This document shows, in pieces, positions 16,344 through 25,805 of a DNA stretch of 32,825 bases; the stretch's first letter is position 1; the number at the start of each line of letters is the position of its first letter. Origin of the DNA: Flavobacteriales bacterium (lineage in GTDB: Bacteria; Bacteroidota; Bacteroidia; Flavobacteriales; JADGDT01); contig JAGLEB010000067.1 in assembly GCA_023145275.1 (NCBI GenBank), forward strand, positions 1 to 32,825, written 5' to 3'. Position numbers and translations under genes: made by a program. The notes beneath the pieces were generated by a model. The model made no database searches and was not told where the DNA came from. It saw only the letters and a program-made list of their open reading frames with translations.

Positions 16344-19300
16344 TTGGAAACCAAACTGAAATATTTACCTAAATTATTTGCACAGGCCTTATTGCTTGTT
16401 GCATTTTTTGTATTTGGGTCAAATGGTGTTTTTGCTCAGAACAAAGGTGTTCAAGGTCCCCAAGACTCATTAACATCCACATCTGACACCCTTAAATATC
16501 CTTTCAGTAGCAATTCTCAAGTTGGAGGCTTATATCTTAAAAATCCAAAAAGTTCTAGTCAGAAAGTTGAGTACGATGCAAAAGGTAGTTACTATATTTT
16601 TTCTAATAAAATTGGCAATTACAATATCACTCACCCTTATTTGATGAACAGAAAGGAATACTCTGATTATGTTCTGAACAAGTCAATGAGAGATTATTTT
16701 AAACAAAAGTCTGATGCCTTAGATCCTAAGAAAAATAAAGAAGCTGGTTCTGATAACTTACTGCCTCAGTTTACAATTAATTCTAAGTTTTTCGAGACTG
16801 TTTTTGGAGGAAATACTATCGAGATTATTCCTCAAGGTTTCGCATCTGTAGATTTGGGAATGTTATATCAGAAGATTGATAATCCTCAAATACCTGAAAA
16901 TAATAGGTCTAGTTTGAATTTCGATTTCGATCAAAGGATTCAACTTAGTGTGATTGGTAAAATTGGTGATAAACTTCGTTTGCAAACAAGCTACGATACA
17001 CAGGCTACTTTCAATTTCCAAAATCAAATGAAATTGGAGTTTACGGGTAATGATGATGATATTGTTAAGAAAATTGAGATGGGTAACGTTAGTCTGCCCG
17101 TGAAATCATCACTTATTCAAGGCGCTCAGAGTCTATTTGGTGTAAAAACTAAATTGCAGTTTGGTAAAACTACTGTGTCAGGTGTATTCTCAGAACAGAA
17201 ATCTGAAACTAAAACTGTGACATCTGAAGGTGGAGCAACGGTTAATAATTTTGAGTTTTATATAGATAATTATGAGGAGAATAAACACTACTTCTTTTCT
17301 CACCATTTCTTCGAAAACTATGATTTAGCATTACAAGATCTGCCATTTATTAATAGTGGAATTAATGTTACAAGAGTTGAGGTTTGGACAACAAATAGAA
17401 AAACTGAAACTAAAGATGTTAGAAACATTGTAGGTATGATGGATTTGGGAGAGATAAACCCTTATAATCCTAATGTTACAGTTACAGGTAGTGGCTTCCC
17501 TGACAATAGTATTAACTCCATCGATCCAAGGAATTTGCCTAGTGGAGTAAGAGATATTTCACAGGTGTCATCAGCGATGAAAGGCCTTGGTTTGAATGAG
17601 TCTTCAGATTACGTTGTTCTTGAGAATGCTAGAAAGTTAAAGTCAAACGAATTCAGATTTGATCCTAGATTAGGTTATATCTCATTAAATCAAGCTCTTA
17701 ATGCCGATGAGGTTTTAGGTGTTGCTTTTCAGTATACTTTTAATGGGAAAACTTATCAGGTTGGAGAATTTTCTAACGATGGTGTAGAAGCTCCAAATAA
17801 TATAGTTGTTAAACTGTTGAAGTCTACTATTACAAATGTGAAGTTGCCTATTTGGGATTTGATGATGAAAAACATCTATTCTATGGGAGCATATCAAGTT
17901 TCTCCTGAAGATTTTAGGATGGATATTCTATATGCAAATGACCAAACAGGTGTTCCGTTGAATTATTTGAGTGACTCGCCAATTAAGGATGAAATTTTAT
18001 TGAGAATATTCAATTTAGACAAATTGAATAAGAATGGAGATCCGCAACCTGATGGTTATTTTGATTTTCTTAATGGAGTGACTATAGACAGTAAGAATGG
18101 TAAGATTATCTTCCCTTCAGCGCAACCTTTTGGTAGTTATTTAAAAGATAAATTAGCTGGCGATAATGCTGCAATAAAAAAATATGTATTCCAAGAGTTG
18201 TATGACTCTACAAAGTTTGTAGCACAGCAGCAAACACATCTAAATAAGTTCTTGCTAAAAGGTAAGTATAAGTCCGAAGGTGGTGGTGGAATTCCTCTTG
18301 GTGCAATTAATGTTCCACGGGGATCGGTAACAGTTACCTCTGGTGGAAGAACCTTGATTGAGGGGGTTGATTATACCGTCGATTATCAGTTGGGTAGTGT
18401 TAAGGTAATTAATGAAAGTTTAATTTCTTCTGGAGCTCCAATATCTGTTTCTCTCGAGAATAATTCGGCATTTAGTCTTCAGACTAGGCGTTTTATGGGG
18501 TTAAATGTAGAGCATAAGTTTAGCGACAACTTTGTAATGGAAGGTAATATCTTAAATCTTCGAGAAAAGCCTCTTACTCAGAAAGTTTCTTATGGTGTAG
18601 AACCCGTGAATAATACTATTTTAGGTCTTAGCGCAACATTTAGCGATGAAGCTCCTTTTCTTAGTGATTTTGCTAGTGCTATATCATTTGCCGACCGTAA
18701 AGTGAAATCTAATATTTCGGTTACTGGAGAATTTGCCTATCTTATGCCTGGGTCACCTAGCGGAATAAATGTTACTGGTGGTGCTACATCTTATATCGAT
18801 GATTTTGAGTCTACTCAGATATTTATGGATATAAAGAATATATCTCAATGGTCAATGTCTTCCACTCCAAGCTTTTTTCCTGAGGCTAGCTTAGATAATA
18901 GTTTAGAGTATGGAAAGAATAGAGCTAATTTAGCGTGGTATATAATCGACCCATTGTTCTACGGAGCATCAACGATTACTCCTGACCATATTAAAAAAGA
19001 TTTAGATCAACTATCGTCAAATAGTGTTCGTCGAGTGTATTTAAAAGAGATCTTTCCTCAAACAGAAGTACCAATAGGAAACCCTACCATAATTCCTATG
19101 TTCGACTTGTCATATAAGCCGACTGTTCGTGGTATGTACAACTTCGATGCAGATAATGTAAATAGCGATGGTTCGCTTGAAAACCCTGAGGATCGTTGGG
19201 GTGGTATTACAAGGTCGTTGACTACGAGTAATTTCGAAGAATCAAATATTGAGTTTATCCATGTTTGGATGATGGATCCTTTTGAGGAAGGCTCAATTAG

Positions 19301-22300
19301 TGAAGGTGGAGACTTGTATTTTAACCTTGGATCAGTTTCTGAAGATATTCTTCGCGATGGCCGTAAAAGTTTCGAGAATGGAGTTCCTGCAAATGGCGAT
19401 CCTAACGAACTTATTGAGACTGAATGGGGTCTTGTGCCACGAAATCAATCTTTAATTTACTCTTTCGATACTAATGATGATGCTGTTATAGCTCAAGATG
19501 TTGGATTAAATGGTATGAATAGTGAGGCAGAGGGTAATTTCTATTCTGCTTATTTGAATAGAGTTAATGGGAAAGTTGATCCTGCAATTTATTCTCAAAT
19601 ACTTGCCGATCCTGCTTCCGATGATTATCACCACTTTAGAGGTACTGATTTTGATAGAGATCAAACTTCTATAATAGATAGATATAGTAAGTTTAATGGT
19701 GTGGAAGGAAATTCTGTACCTGCTTCAAAATCGCCAGAATCATATCCAACTTCAGGGACAACTTTGCCAGATGTTGAAGATCTTAATAAAGATCAGAGTA
19801 TGGATAGAACCGAGTCATACTTCCAATATAAGGTCAAAATTGAACGCGATATGGAGGTTGGGACTAACTATATTGTAGATAAAAAGGTTTCAAATGTTCT
19901 TTTGGCTAATGGTAAGAAAAGAGAAGTTACATGGTATCAATTCAAAATTCCACTTTCAACACCTGAAGATGTAGTTGGAGGAATTAACGATTTTAGATCT
20001 ATAAGATTTGTTAGAATGTTCATGACTGGATTTAAAGATCCTATTGTGCTACGTATGGCACGACTTGAGTTTATTAGAGGAGAATGGAGACGTTATGGAA
20101 AGATGTTCGACCCAGATGAAGATATTGATATACCATCTAGCACAATAACATCTTTTGAAGTTTCTGCTGTAAACTTGGAAGAAAACTTTAGTAGAACACC
20201 TATTCCTTATGTTACCCCTCCAGGTATTCAAAGAGAACAATTGTTTAATCAAACTCAGGTACAGCAACAAAACGAACAATCTTTAATGTTTAAAGTTTGC
20301 GATCTTCAAGATGGTGAATCTAGAGCAACATTTAAAAATGTAAGTTTGGATTTACGTAGATATAAGCGTGTTAAAATGTTTGCTCACGTTGAGGATATCA
20401 TAGCTTCACAGGGATTGCGAAGAGGCGATTTGCGTCTTGTTGTTAGAATGGGATCCGATTTTGCTGATAACTATTACCAGTATACAATCCCCCTTAGTCC
20501 TACCTCTTGGGGTGCAACCCTCGATACTGATATTTGGCCTATAGAAAACGAGTTGAATATGGCTTTTTCTGTTTGGGAAGATATTAAGCTCGAGAGAAAT
20601 AGTTTAGCCTTTGATATTACTAAACTGTATTCTACTAGAAATGGCGACAATATTGTAGGTATAAAAGGTAATCCTAATATGTCAAATATTAGAAGTATTG
20701 TTGTTGGTATTGAAAATGCATCGGGGATGCCTCAATGTGCTGAAGTATGGGTGAACGAGTTGCGTTTGTCTGATTTTGATGAAAGAGGTGGTTGGGCTGC
20801 AGCAGCAACAGTGAATGCTAATCTTGCCGATCTTGGAGATGTTACTTTTGCTGGTTCAATGAGTACTATAGGATTTGGTTCTTTAGAGAAAAGTGTTTCG
20901 CAAAGATCAAATGAAGATGTTAAGCAATACGATGTTGCAACAACTGTAAATATTGGTAAGTTTACACCTAAGAATTGGTCATTGAAAGTGCCGATGTATT
21001 ATACTAGGTCTGAAACTTTTAAAGATCCAGAATTTGACCCTTTAAATCCTGATATCTCTTTTGAGAAATCGTTAAATAGCTTGGCTACAGATGAAGAGCG
21101 CCAAGAAAGGATAAAAATATCACGCGACTATACTAAGCGTACTAGTGTTAGTTTTACTAATGTTAAAAAGGAAAGAAAAGGTAAGGACAAGCCTAAATTG
21201 TATGATGTAGAAAATATATCGCTTAGTTATTCTCAGAGTAAAACATATCACAGCGATATTAATACAGAATATTTTATCGACAATACTTATAAAGGAGGAA
21301 TTCAGTACAACTATAGCTCGAAACCTAAAAATGTGCAGCCTTTTAAGAAATCTAAATTTGTAAAGAGCTCAGATTGGTTTGGATTAATTGAAGACCTTAA
21401 TTTTTACTATTTCCCTTCTAAGCTGTCGTTTCAAACGGATGTTACGAGGCGCTACAATACTGAAAAGTTTAGAAATATAGAGAGTCCAGATCTTAGGATT
21501 GACCCGATGTATAATAAGAATTTCATGATGAATTATGCATATTCTTTTACATTTGATTTAACTAAAAATCTTAAGCTAGATCTAAATACTAGAGCAAATA
21601 ATATTGTAGACGAACCATTCGGAAAGATTGATTCTGAAGAACAAAAAGATTCAATTTGGACTAATGTGATGAATTTTGGAAGACCGACACATTTCCATCA
21701 AAATTTTAATATCGGATACAAGTTCCCTCTTAAAAACATACCAGCTCTTAAGTGGATGGATATTAATGTTAAGTATTCTGCAGATTTCGACTGGCAAGCT
21801 GGATCTTTGGCTGTTCGTAACGAGAATATGAATCTAGGTAATAACCTGCAAAATTCAAACACTGCACAACTTAATGGAAAGCTTAACTTTAAAAAGCTTT
21901 ATAGAATGTTTGGATTAGGAAAGAGTAAATCTTCTTCGAGTAGGAAGCCTAGTTCTTCTAATAAACCTGGATCTAAATCATCAGCTAAATCCTCATCGTC
22001 ATTCTGGGATGTGCCTATTGATTTAGTTACCATGTTAAAAGATATAACCATGTCATATTCCGAAAACAACGGTACTTTCTTGCCAGGTTATTTGCCTGAA
22101 GTGGGATTCTTTGGTCAGCAGGATTACAATGGTAGTATGGCTCCTTCTCTAGGTTTTATGTTCGGCGATCAGGTAGATATTAGACAGACTGCTGTGATGA
22201 ATGGATGGTTAACAACTGATACAAGGTTGAATAATGCATATAGACAAACTCATACTGAAAAAATAAACTTTAAAGCTACATTAGAACCTCTTAAGGAGCT

Positions 22301-23378
22301 GAGAATTGATTTAACGGCTACTAGGAATTTCTCATTTAGTCATTCAGAATTCTTTAGGTATGTTGAGGATGATGTTCCTGTAGAAGGTTTCTATTCTCAA
22401 AATCCTTTTAAAACGGGTAACTTTAATATTACCTACTTTACATTGTTTACTAGTTTTACTTCTAGTGAGCAGCACAATTCTGGAACGTTTAATAGCTTAA
22501 AGACTAATAGAAAGGTTATTTCTAATAGATTGGCTCAGGAGTATTACGGTAGTGGACAGATACCTGTTGATCCTGAAACTGGATATCCAAAAGGTTACGG
22601 ACCAAACAGTCAGCAAGTATTGATTCCTTCATTTTTAGCCGCATACTCAGGCAAAGATGCTGGTGAAGTTGGCCTACAGGCAACAAGAGATGTGCCTATA
22701 CCTAACTGGAGTGTTACTTATACAGGCTTGATGAGATTGCCATGGTTTAAGGATAATTTTAAGAATTTCACTATTGCTCATGCTTATAGATCAGCATATT
22801 CTATAAATTCATTTACAACTAACCTCGAATTTGATTTAAATAATTCTATCGTCGATAAAACAGGTAACTATATTGGTGAATATTTATACAGTAATATTAA
22901 TATTATTGAGCAGTTTTCACCGTTAATTCGTATTGACATGGCCTTAAATTCAAACATCAATATTAAAACAGAGATGAAGAAAGATAGGACTGTTAACTTG
23001 AGTATGGATAATAATATGGTGACTGAAATTTTAGGTCAAGAATATATTGTTGGATTTGGTTATAGAGTTAAAGACTTGAAATTTGTTATTAGATCGAAAG
23101 GGAAAAGACGTACAATTAAGAGCGATTTGAACCTTAAAATTGATATGTCTTATAGAATGAATAGAACTTTTATTAGAGATTTAAGCGAGGATAATACTCA
23201 GGTTACTGGTGGCCAGAATATGACTTCAATCAAAGCAAGTGCTGATTATGCCTTGAGTAAACGACTTTCTCTTAAGCTTTACTATGATCAGAATCTTACG
23301 AAATATGCTCTTTCAACTGCCTTTCCAACGTCTAATGCTAGGTTTGGATTTAGTACACGATTTAATCTAGGTAACTAG
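16344..23378 (+). CDS. sprA: Cell-surface protein SprA, T9SS outer-membrane translocon
   Basis: SprA (Sov in Porphyromonas) forms the very large beta-barrel through which type IX secretion substrates cross the outer membrane. Its 2344 residues are close to the F. johnsoniae protein. A signal peptide covers about residues 1-32 (hydrophobic LFAQALLLVAFFVFG, cut near VFA-Q). Tyr/Asn-rich alternating strands fill the protein, and the C-terminus ends in aromatic strands (ARFGFSTRFNLGN). A Ser/Lys/Pro-rich low-complexity stretch lies near 1858-1888. The frame has a stop at 16323 and no ATG before the signal peptide, so the TTG at 16344 is the likely start, directly after an 11-T run. No other T9SS gene is in the window. 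Confidence 0.95.
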   Translation: METKLKYLPKLFAQALLLVAFFVFGSNGVFAQNKGVQGPQDSLTSTSDTLKYPFSSNSQVGGLYLKNPKSSSQKVEYDAKGSYYIFSNKIGNYNITHPYLMNRKEYSDYVLNKSMRDYFKQKSDALDPKKNKEAGSDNLLPQFTINSKFFETVFGGNTIEIIPQGFASVDLGMLYQKIDNPQIPENNRSSLNFDFDQRIQLSVIGKIGDKLRLQTSYDTQATFNFQNQMKLEFTGNDDDIVKKIEMGNVSLPVKSSLIQGAQSLFGVKTKLQFGKTTVSGVFSEQKSETKTVTSEGGATVNNFEFYIDNYEENKHYFFSHHFFENYDLALQDLPFINSGINVTRVEVWTTNRKTETKDVRNIVGMMDLGEINPYNPNVTVTGSGFPDNSINSIDPRNLPSGVRDISQVSSAMKGLGLNESSDYVVLENARKLKSNEFRFDPRLGYISLNQALNADEVLGVAFQYTFNGKTYQVGEFSNDGVEAPNNIVVKLLKSTITNVKLPIWDLMMKNIYSMGAYQVSPEDFRMDILYANDQTGVPLNYLSDSPIKDEILLRIFNLDKLNKNGDPQPDGYFDFLNGVTIDSKNGKIIFPSAQPFGSYLKDKLAGDNAAIKKYVFQELYDSTKFVAQQQTHLNKFLLKGKYKSEGGGGIPLGAINVPRGSVTVTSGGRTLIEGVDYTVDYQLGSVKVINESLISSGAPISVSLENNSAFSLQTRRFMGLNVEHKFSDNFVMEGNILNLREKPLTQKVSYGVEPVNNTILGLSATFSDEAPFLSDFASAISFADRKVKSNISVTGEFAYLMPGSPSGINVTGGATSYIDDFESTQIFMDIKNISQWSMSSTPSFFPEASLDNSLEYGKNRANLAWYIIDPLFYGASTITPDHIKKDLDQLSSNSVRRVYLKEIFPQTEVPIGNPTIIPMFDLSYKPTVRGMYNFDADNVNSDGSLENPEDRWGGITRSLTTSNFEESNIEFIHVWMMDPFEEGSISEGGDLYFNLGSVSEDILRDGRKSFENGVPANGDPNELIETEWGLVPRNQSLIYSFDTNDDAVIAQDVGLNGMNSEAEGNFYSAYLNRVNGKVDPAIYSQILADPASDDYHHFRGTDFDRDQTSIIDRYSKFNGVEGNSVPASKSPESYPTSGTTLPDVEDLNKDQSMDRTESYFQYKVKIERDMEVGTNYIVDKKVSNVLLANGKKREVTWYQFKIPLSTPEDVVGGINDFRSIRFVRMFMTGFKDPIVLRMARLEFIRGEWRRYGKMFDPDEDIDIPSSTITSFEVSAVNLEENFSRTPIPYVTPPGIQREQLFNQTQVQQQNEQSLMFKVCDLQDGESRATFKNVSLDLRRYKRVKMFAHVEDIIASQGLRRGDLRLVVRMGSDFADNYYQYTIPLSPTSWGATLDTDIWPIENELNMAFSVWEDIKLERNSLAFDITKLYSTRNGDNIVGIKGNPNMSNIRSIVVGIENASGMPQCAEVWVNELRLSDFDERGGWAAAATVNANLADLGDVTFAGSMSTIGFGSLEKSVSQRSNEDVKQYDVATTVNIGKFTPKNWSLKVPMYYTRSETFKDPEFDPLNPDISFEKSLNSLATDEERQERIKISRDYTKRTSVSFTNVKKERKGKDKPKLYDVENISLSYSQSKTYHSDINTEYFIDNTYKGGIQYNYSSKPKNVQPFKKSKFVKSSDWFGLIEDLNFYYFPSKLSFQTDVTRRYNTEKFRNIESPDLRIDPMYNKNFMMNYAYSFTFDLTKNLKLDLNTRANNIVDEPFGKIDSEEQKDSIWTNVMNFGRPTHFHQNFNIGYKFPLKNIPALKWMDINVKYSADFDWQAGSLAVRNENMNLGNNLQNSNTAQLNGKLNFKKLYRMFGLGKSKSSSSRKPSSSNKPGSKSSAKSSSSFWDVPIDLVTMLKDITMSYSENNGTFLPGYLPEVGFFGQQDYNGSMAPSLGFMFGDQVDIRQTAVMNGWLTTDTRLNNAYRQTHTEKINFKATLEPLKELRIDLTATRNFSFSHSEFFRYVEDDVPVEGFYSQNPFKTGNFNITYFTLFTSFTSSEQHNSGTFNSLKTNRKVISNRLAQEYYGSGQIPVDPETGYPKGYGPNSQQVLIPSFLAAYSGKDAGEVGLQATRDVPIPNWSVTYTGLMRLPWFKDNFKNFTIAHAYRSAYSINSFTTNLEFDLNNSIVDKTGNYIGEYLYSNINIIEQFSPLIRIDMALNSNINIKTEMKKDRTVNLSMDNNMVTEILGQEYIVGFGYRVKDLKFVIRSKGKRRTIKSDLNLKIDMSYRMNRTFIRDLSEDNTQVTGGQNMTSIKASADYALSKRLSLKLYYDQNLTKYALSTAFPTSNARFGFSTRFNLGN

Positions 23379-23434
23379 TTTTACTTATTTACATAAAAGC
23401 TATTATCTATTATCTTTTTTTGAAAAAAATACTA

Positions 23435-23442
23435 TAAATTTG
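23435..23442 (+). promoter_or_regulatory. -7 promoter element of gcvH
   Basis: TAAATTTG matches TAnnTTTG exactly, 40 bp before the gcvH ATG. It suggests that gcvH has its own promoter and does not rely on sprA read-through. Confidence 0.5.
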
Positions 23443-23482
23443 TACTTTCAAATAAAAGTTATTTAACTATAATATAATTAGA

Positions 23483-23863
23483 ATGAATATTCCAGAAGAA
23501 TTGAAGTACACTAAAGATCATGAGTGGGTTAAAATTGAAGGTGATATTGCTGTTATAGGTATTACCGAATTTGCTGCTGGTGAATTAGGAGATATTGTGT
23601 ATGTTGAGGTTGAGACTGAAGGAGAGACTCTTGCAAAAGATGAAGTTTTCGGATCAATAGAAGCTGTTAAAACTGTTTCAGACTTGTTTATGCCACTCTC
23701 AGGAGAGGTAGTTGAGTTTAATGAGGAACTTGAATCTTCTCCAGAAACTGTTAATTCTGACGCTTATGGTGAAGGTTGGATTGTGAAAATTAAATTTAGC
23801 GATGCTTCTCAACTTGAAGACTTACTGAGCCAAGCTACTTATAAAGATCAGATTGGTGCCTAG
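23483..23863 (+). CDS. gcvH: Glycine cleavage system protein H
   Basis: GcvH carries the lipoyl arm that shuttles the aminomethyl group between the P, T and L proteins of glycine cleavage. The lipoylated lysine is Lys63 in GSIEAVKTVSDL. The start NIPEELKYTKDHEWVKIEG and the late SDAYGEGWIVKI are diagnostic. Its 126 residues are standard. The P and T protein genes are not in the window. Its 3' end overlaps the next gene by 8-11 bases. Confidence 0.97.
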   Translation: MNIPEELKYTKDHEWVKIEGDIAVIGITEFAAGELGDIVYVEVETEGETLAKDEVFGSIEAVKTVSDLFMPLSGEVVEFNEELESSPETVNSDAYGEGWIVKIKFSDASQLEDLLSQATYKDQIGA

Positions 23864-24251
23864 AAATAAAGTTGTAGTTTTTATTCCTGCTCTGTTTTGG
23901 GCAGGAATAATTTCTTTTATGACGCTAATTCCTGGCAAAGATGTACCGAAGCCTATTATGATAGTATCAGATAAGACTATTCATGCATTGATTTTTATGA
24001 CCTTGACTATTTTTTTGGTCCTTGGATTTAATTATTTTGTTAAAAAGAATAGTTTTATTAAGAGTTATGTAGTTTCTGCTCTTATAGCTTTAAGTTTTGG
24101 TATCGCTATTGAATTTTTTCAGCATTTTATGAATGTTGGAAGAAAAGGAGACTGGGAAGATGCACTAGCTGATTTTATTGGCATAATTGTTGCATTTCCA
24201 ATTGTAAAAATGTTAATTAAGTTCAGATTATTTGAACGTGTTATTAGATGA
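23856..24251 (+). CDS. VanZ-like family membrane protein
   Basis: A small inner-membrane protein (about 131 residues, four hydrophobic segments) of the VanZ-like family, whose biochemical role is unknown. Family traits: TLIPGKDVPKP, the DKTIHALIFMTLTIFL segment with a membrane-embedded His, and the FFQHFMNVGRKGDWEDALADFIG block (Gln/His, Arg, Asp-Asp). The frame opens at TTG 23853, but GTG 23856 is the likelier start. No ATG is available at the N-terminus. It overlaps the end of gcvH, so its translation is probably coupled to gcvH. Confidence 0.85.
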   Translation: MPRNKVVVFIPALFWAGIISFMTLIPGKDVPKPIMIVSDKTIHALIFMTLTIFLVLGFNYFVKKNSFIKSYVVSALIALSFGIAIEFFQHFMNVGRKGDWEDALADFIGIIVAFPIVKMLIKFRLFERVIR

Positions 24252-24304
24252 TTATCAGTCATATTTAGTCGATTGTAAACTATATTATGTTGAGTGATAT
24301 TTTA

Positions 24305-24337
24305 TTTGGATTTTTAACATAGTTTTAAGTATCTTAG
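24305..24337 (+). promoter_or_regulatory. Candidate tonB promoter
   Basis: TTTG (24305-24308) and TATCTTAG (24330-24337) are separated by 21 bp, one mismatch from the Bacteroidota -33/-7 consensus, and end 22 bp before the tonB ATG. Confidence 0.45.
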
Positions 24338-24359
24338 CCGAGCTATTAAAAAAGTATTT

Positions 24360-25076
24360 ATGGAAGCGAAGAAGAGTCCGAAAGCTGATCTGGAAACCAG
24401 AAAAAGCTTATTTATGCAGATAGGATTAATCCTGTCTCTTCTAGCTGTTTATCTTGTATTAGAATACAAATCATACGATCATGAGGTCGCAAGTTTAGGA
24501 GATGAGCAGATAGTATTAGAAGATGAAGAAATCATTCCTATTACGGAACGACAACAACAGAAGCCACCACCACCACCACCTCCTCCTCCACAGGAGCAGA
24601 TTGTAGTAGTGAAGGATGATGTTGAACTTGAAGAAGAGTTGCAAATTGAGTCTACAGAGACTGATGAAGAGGAAGCTGTAGAAATCGAGGATGTTGCTGT
24701 TGAGGATGAGGAAGAAGAAGTCTTTAATTTTCAAGTGGTAGAGTCTCAGCCAATTTATCCTGGTTGTGAAAAAGAAAAGGATAAGCAGGCAAAGTATATA
24801 TGTTTTCAGAAGAAAATAATGAGGCATGTAAAGAAGAACTTTAAATATCCTGAAATAGCCAAAGAAATGGGTATTCAAGGACGTGTTATTGTTCAGTTTG
24901 TGATTGAGAAAGATGGATCTATTAAGCAAGCAAAAGTATTGCGTGGTGTAGATAAGAATCTCGATAAGGAAGCCTTGAGGATTGTTAGTAAGATTCCTAA
25001 GATGACGCCAGCAAAACAACGTGGTAAATCAGTGCCAGTATCGTTTATGCTACCTATTACATTTAAATTACAGTAA
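24360..25076 (+). CDS. tonB: Energy transducer TonB
   Basis: TonB couples the inner-membrane proton motive force to outer-membrane receptors. A cytoplasmic N-terminus is followed by one membrane helix (about 16-36). A periplasmic spacer has a run of nine prolines (69-77) and a highly acidic Glu/Asp-rich stretch (about 88-120). The C-terminal TonB domain (about 150-238) holds FKYPEIAKEMGIQGRVIVQF and ends VPVSFMLPITFKL. The YPGCEKEKDKQ segment before it is typical of Bacteroidota TonB. No ExbB/ExbD genes are adjacent; this is probably one of several paralogues. A rho-independent terminator follows. Confidence 0.94.
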   Translation: MEAKKSPKADLETRKSLFMQIGLILSLLAVYLVLEYKSYDHEVASLGDEQIVLEDEEIIPITERQQQKPPPPPPPPPQEQIVVVKDDVELEEELQIESTETDEEEAVEIEDVAVEDEEEEVFNFQVVESQPIYPGCEKEKDKQAKYICFQKKIMRHVKKNFKYPEIAKEMGIQGRVIVQFVIEKDGSIKQAKVLRGVDKNLDKEALRIVSKIPKMTPAKQRGKSVPVSFMLPITFKLQ

Positions 25077-25097
25077 GAATTTATATTCGAATATTTG

Positions 25098-25126
25098 AAA
25101 AACCTCGCTTTTAGCGGGGTTTTTTG
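25098..25126 (+). terminator. Rho-independent terminator after tonB
   Basis: CCTCGC (25103-25108) and GCGGGG (25114-25119) form a 6-bp stem with one G-U pair and a TTTTA loop, extended by A-T pairs and followed by six T (25120-25125). It starts 22 bp after the tonB stop. Confidence 0.88.
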
Positions 25127-25129
25127 TTT

Positions 25130-25380
25130 TACCTAATAGTCAATTTTAACACTCTCACTACTGCAGTTTATGCTAATCGTGTGATTGTTGTGCCTGAGGT
25201 TCTTGTTTATTGTGCTTACGCACTTCTTATTTAAGCTTGAAGTGTTTTATTAATCCGTGGCGTCACGGTGTCTCTCATAGTGACGCTGTGTCTTGTGAGT
25301 GTAGATCCCTGATTTCTCTTCACTAAGAGACCATGTTTGACCTTGTAGCTTGTTCAAGTTCTCTTTTTAGCCATTAAACT
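25130..25380. other. Hairpin-rich non-coding region, function unknown
   Basis: No credible ORF lies in the 729-bp gap between tonB and the small gene at 25806. This first part holds several short perfect hairpins: GTGC-TTAC-GCAC (about 25212-25223), GCGTCAC/GTGACGC (25260-25266 with 25280-25286, 13-nt loop) and TCTCTT/AAGAGA (about 25315-25330). It is richer in G+C than the gaps around it. A structured RNA or a decayed mobile element are both possible; I could match it to none of tmRNA, 6S, SRP RNA or RNase P. Confidence 0.4.
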
Positions 25381-25381
25381 A

Positions 25382-25610
25382 AAGGTTTATAGTACGCATA
25401 ACAGCTAATAATTAACTATAACCTTAAATCCGCAAATGGATTTCTATTACAAAGCTGTACCGCACGCCATCATTGGGAATGCTCATAAAAACTTACTCAT
25501 CGGATCTATGGATAGGCCTGCGTTACTTTTTTCTGCGCTAAACCAATGCTAGCAAACTTTACAGCTTTTCATAACGAAACCACCTGCTGATTTTAGGTAT
25601 AATATAATAA
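25382..25610. repeat. Foldable repeat-like element with nested inverted repeats
   Basis: Three nested structures are visible. AAGGTTTATAGT (25382-25393) pairs with ACTATAACCTT (25415-25425) with one bulged T. AAATCC (25426-25431) pairs with GGATTT (25438-25443). AAAGCTGTA (25451-25459) and TACAGCTTT (25560-25568) are perfect complements 100 bp apart. The text CGCATAACAGCTAATAATTAACTATAACC resembles intergenic repeats I recall from marine Bacteroidota, but this is unverified. The rest of the gap (25611-25805) is plain AT-rich DNA in which I see nothing definite. Confidence 0.45.
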
Positions 25611-25805
25611 AAATAGTTTCTTTCAGTTAATAGTATATGTTAGGTTCTTTAAAATATATTTTGATTGAGGTTTACCTCTAATGAATGACTCGTCATTAAA
25701 AACATAATGGTCGTCATGATTTCTTTAGAATCAGCATGTATTCATTGTTTTGAGTATAATAGGTTCGTTATTTGAACTGTAAAACGGATATAATTACTAA
25801 ATGTT

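Noticed and set aside
24569..24600. CCA repeat in tonB as a simple-sequence phase-variation tract
   Set aside because: The triplet repeat encodes the normal TonB poly-proline stretch, and its slippage would keep the frame.
24516..25019. 167-residue minus-strand ORF opposite tonB
   Set aside because: It is a shadow of the acidic, proline-rich tonB frame; the Leu/Phe/Trp-rich translation has no domain.
25380..25620. Integron attC site or cassette array
   Set aside because: The text GTTATGCG-like/CATAACAGC is suggestive, but no integrase gene or repeated cassettes are present and core-site symmetry is incomplete.
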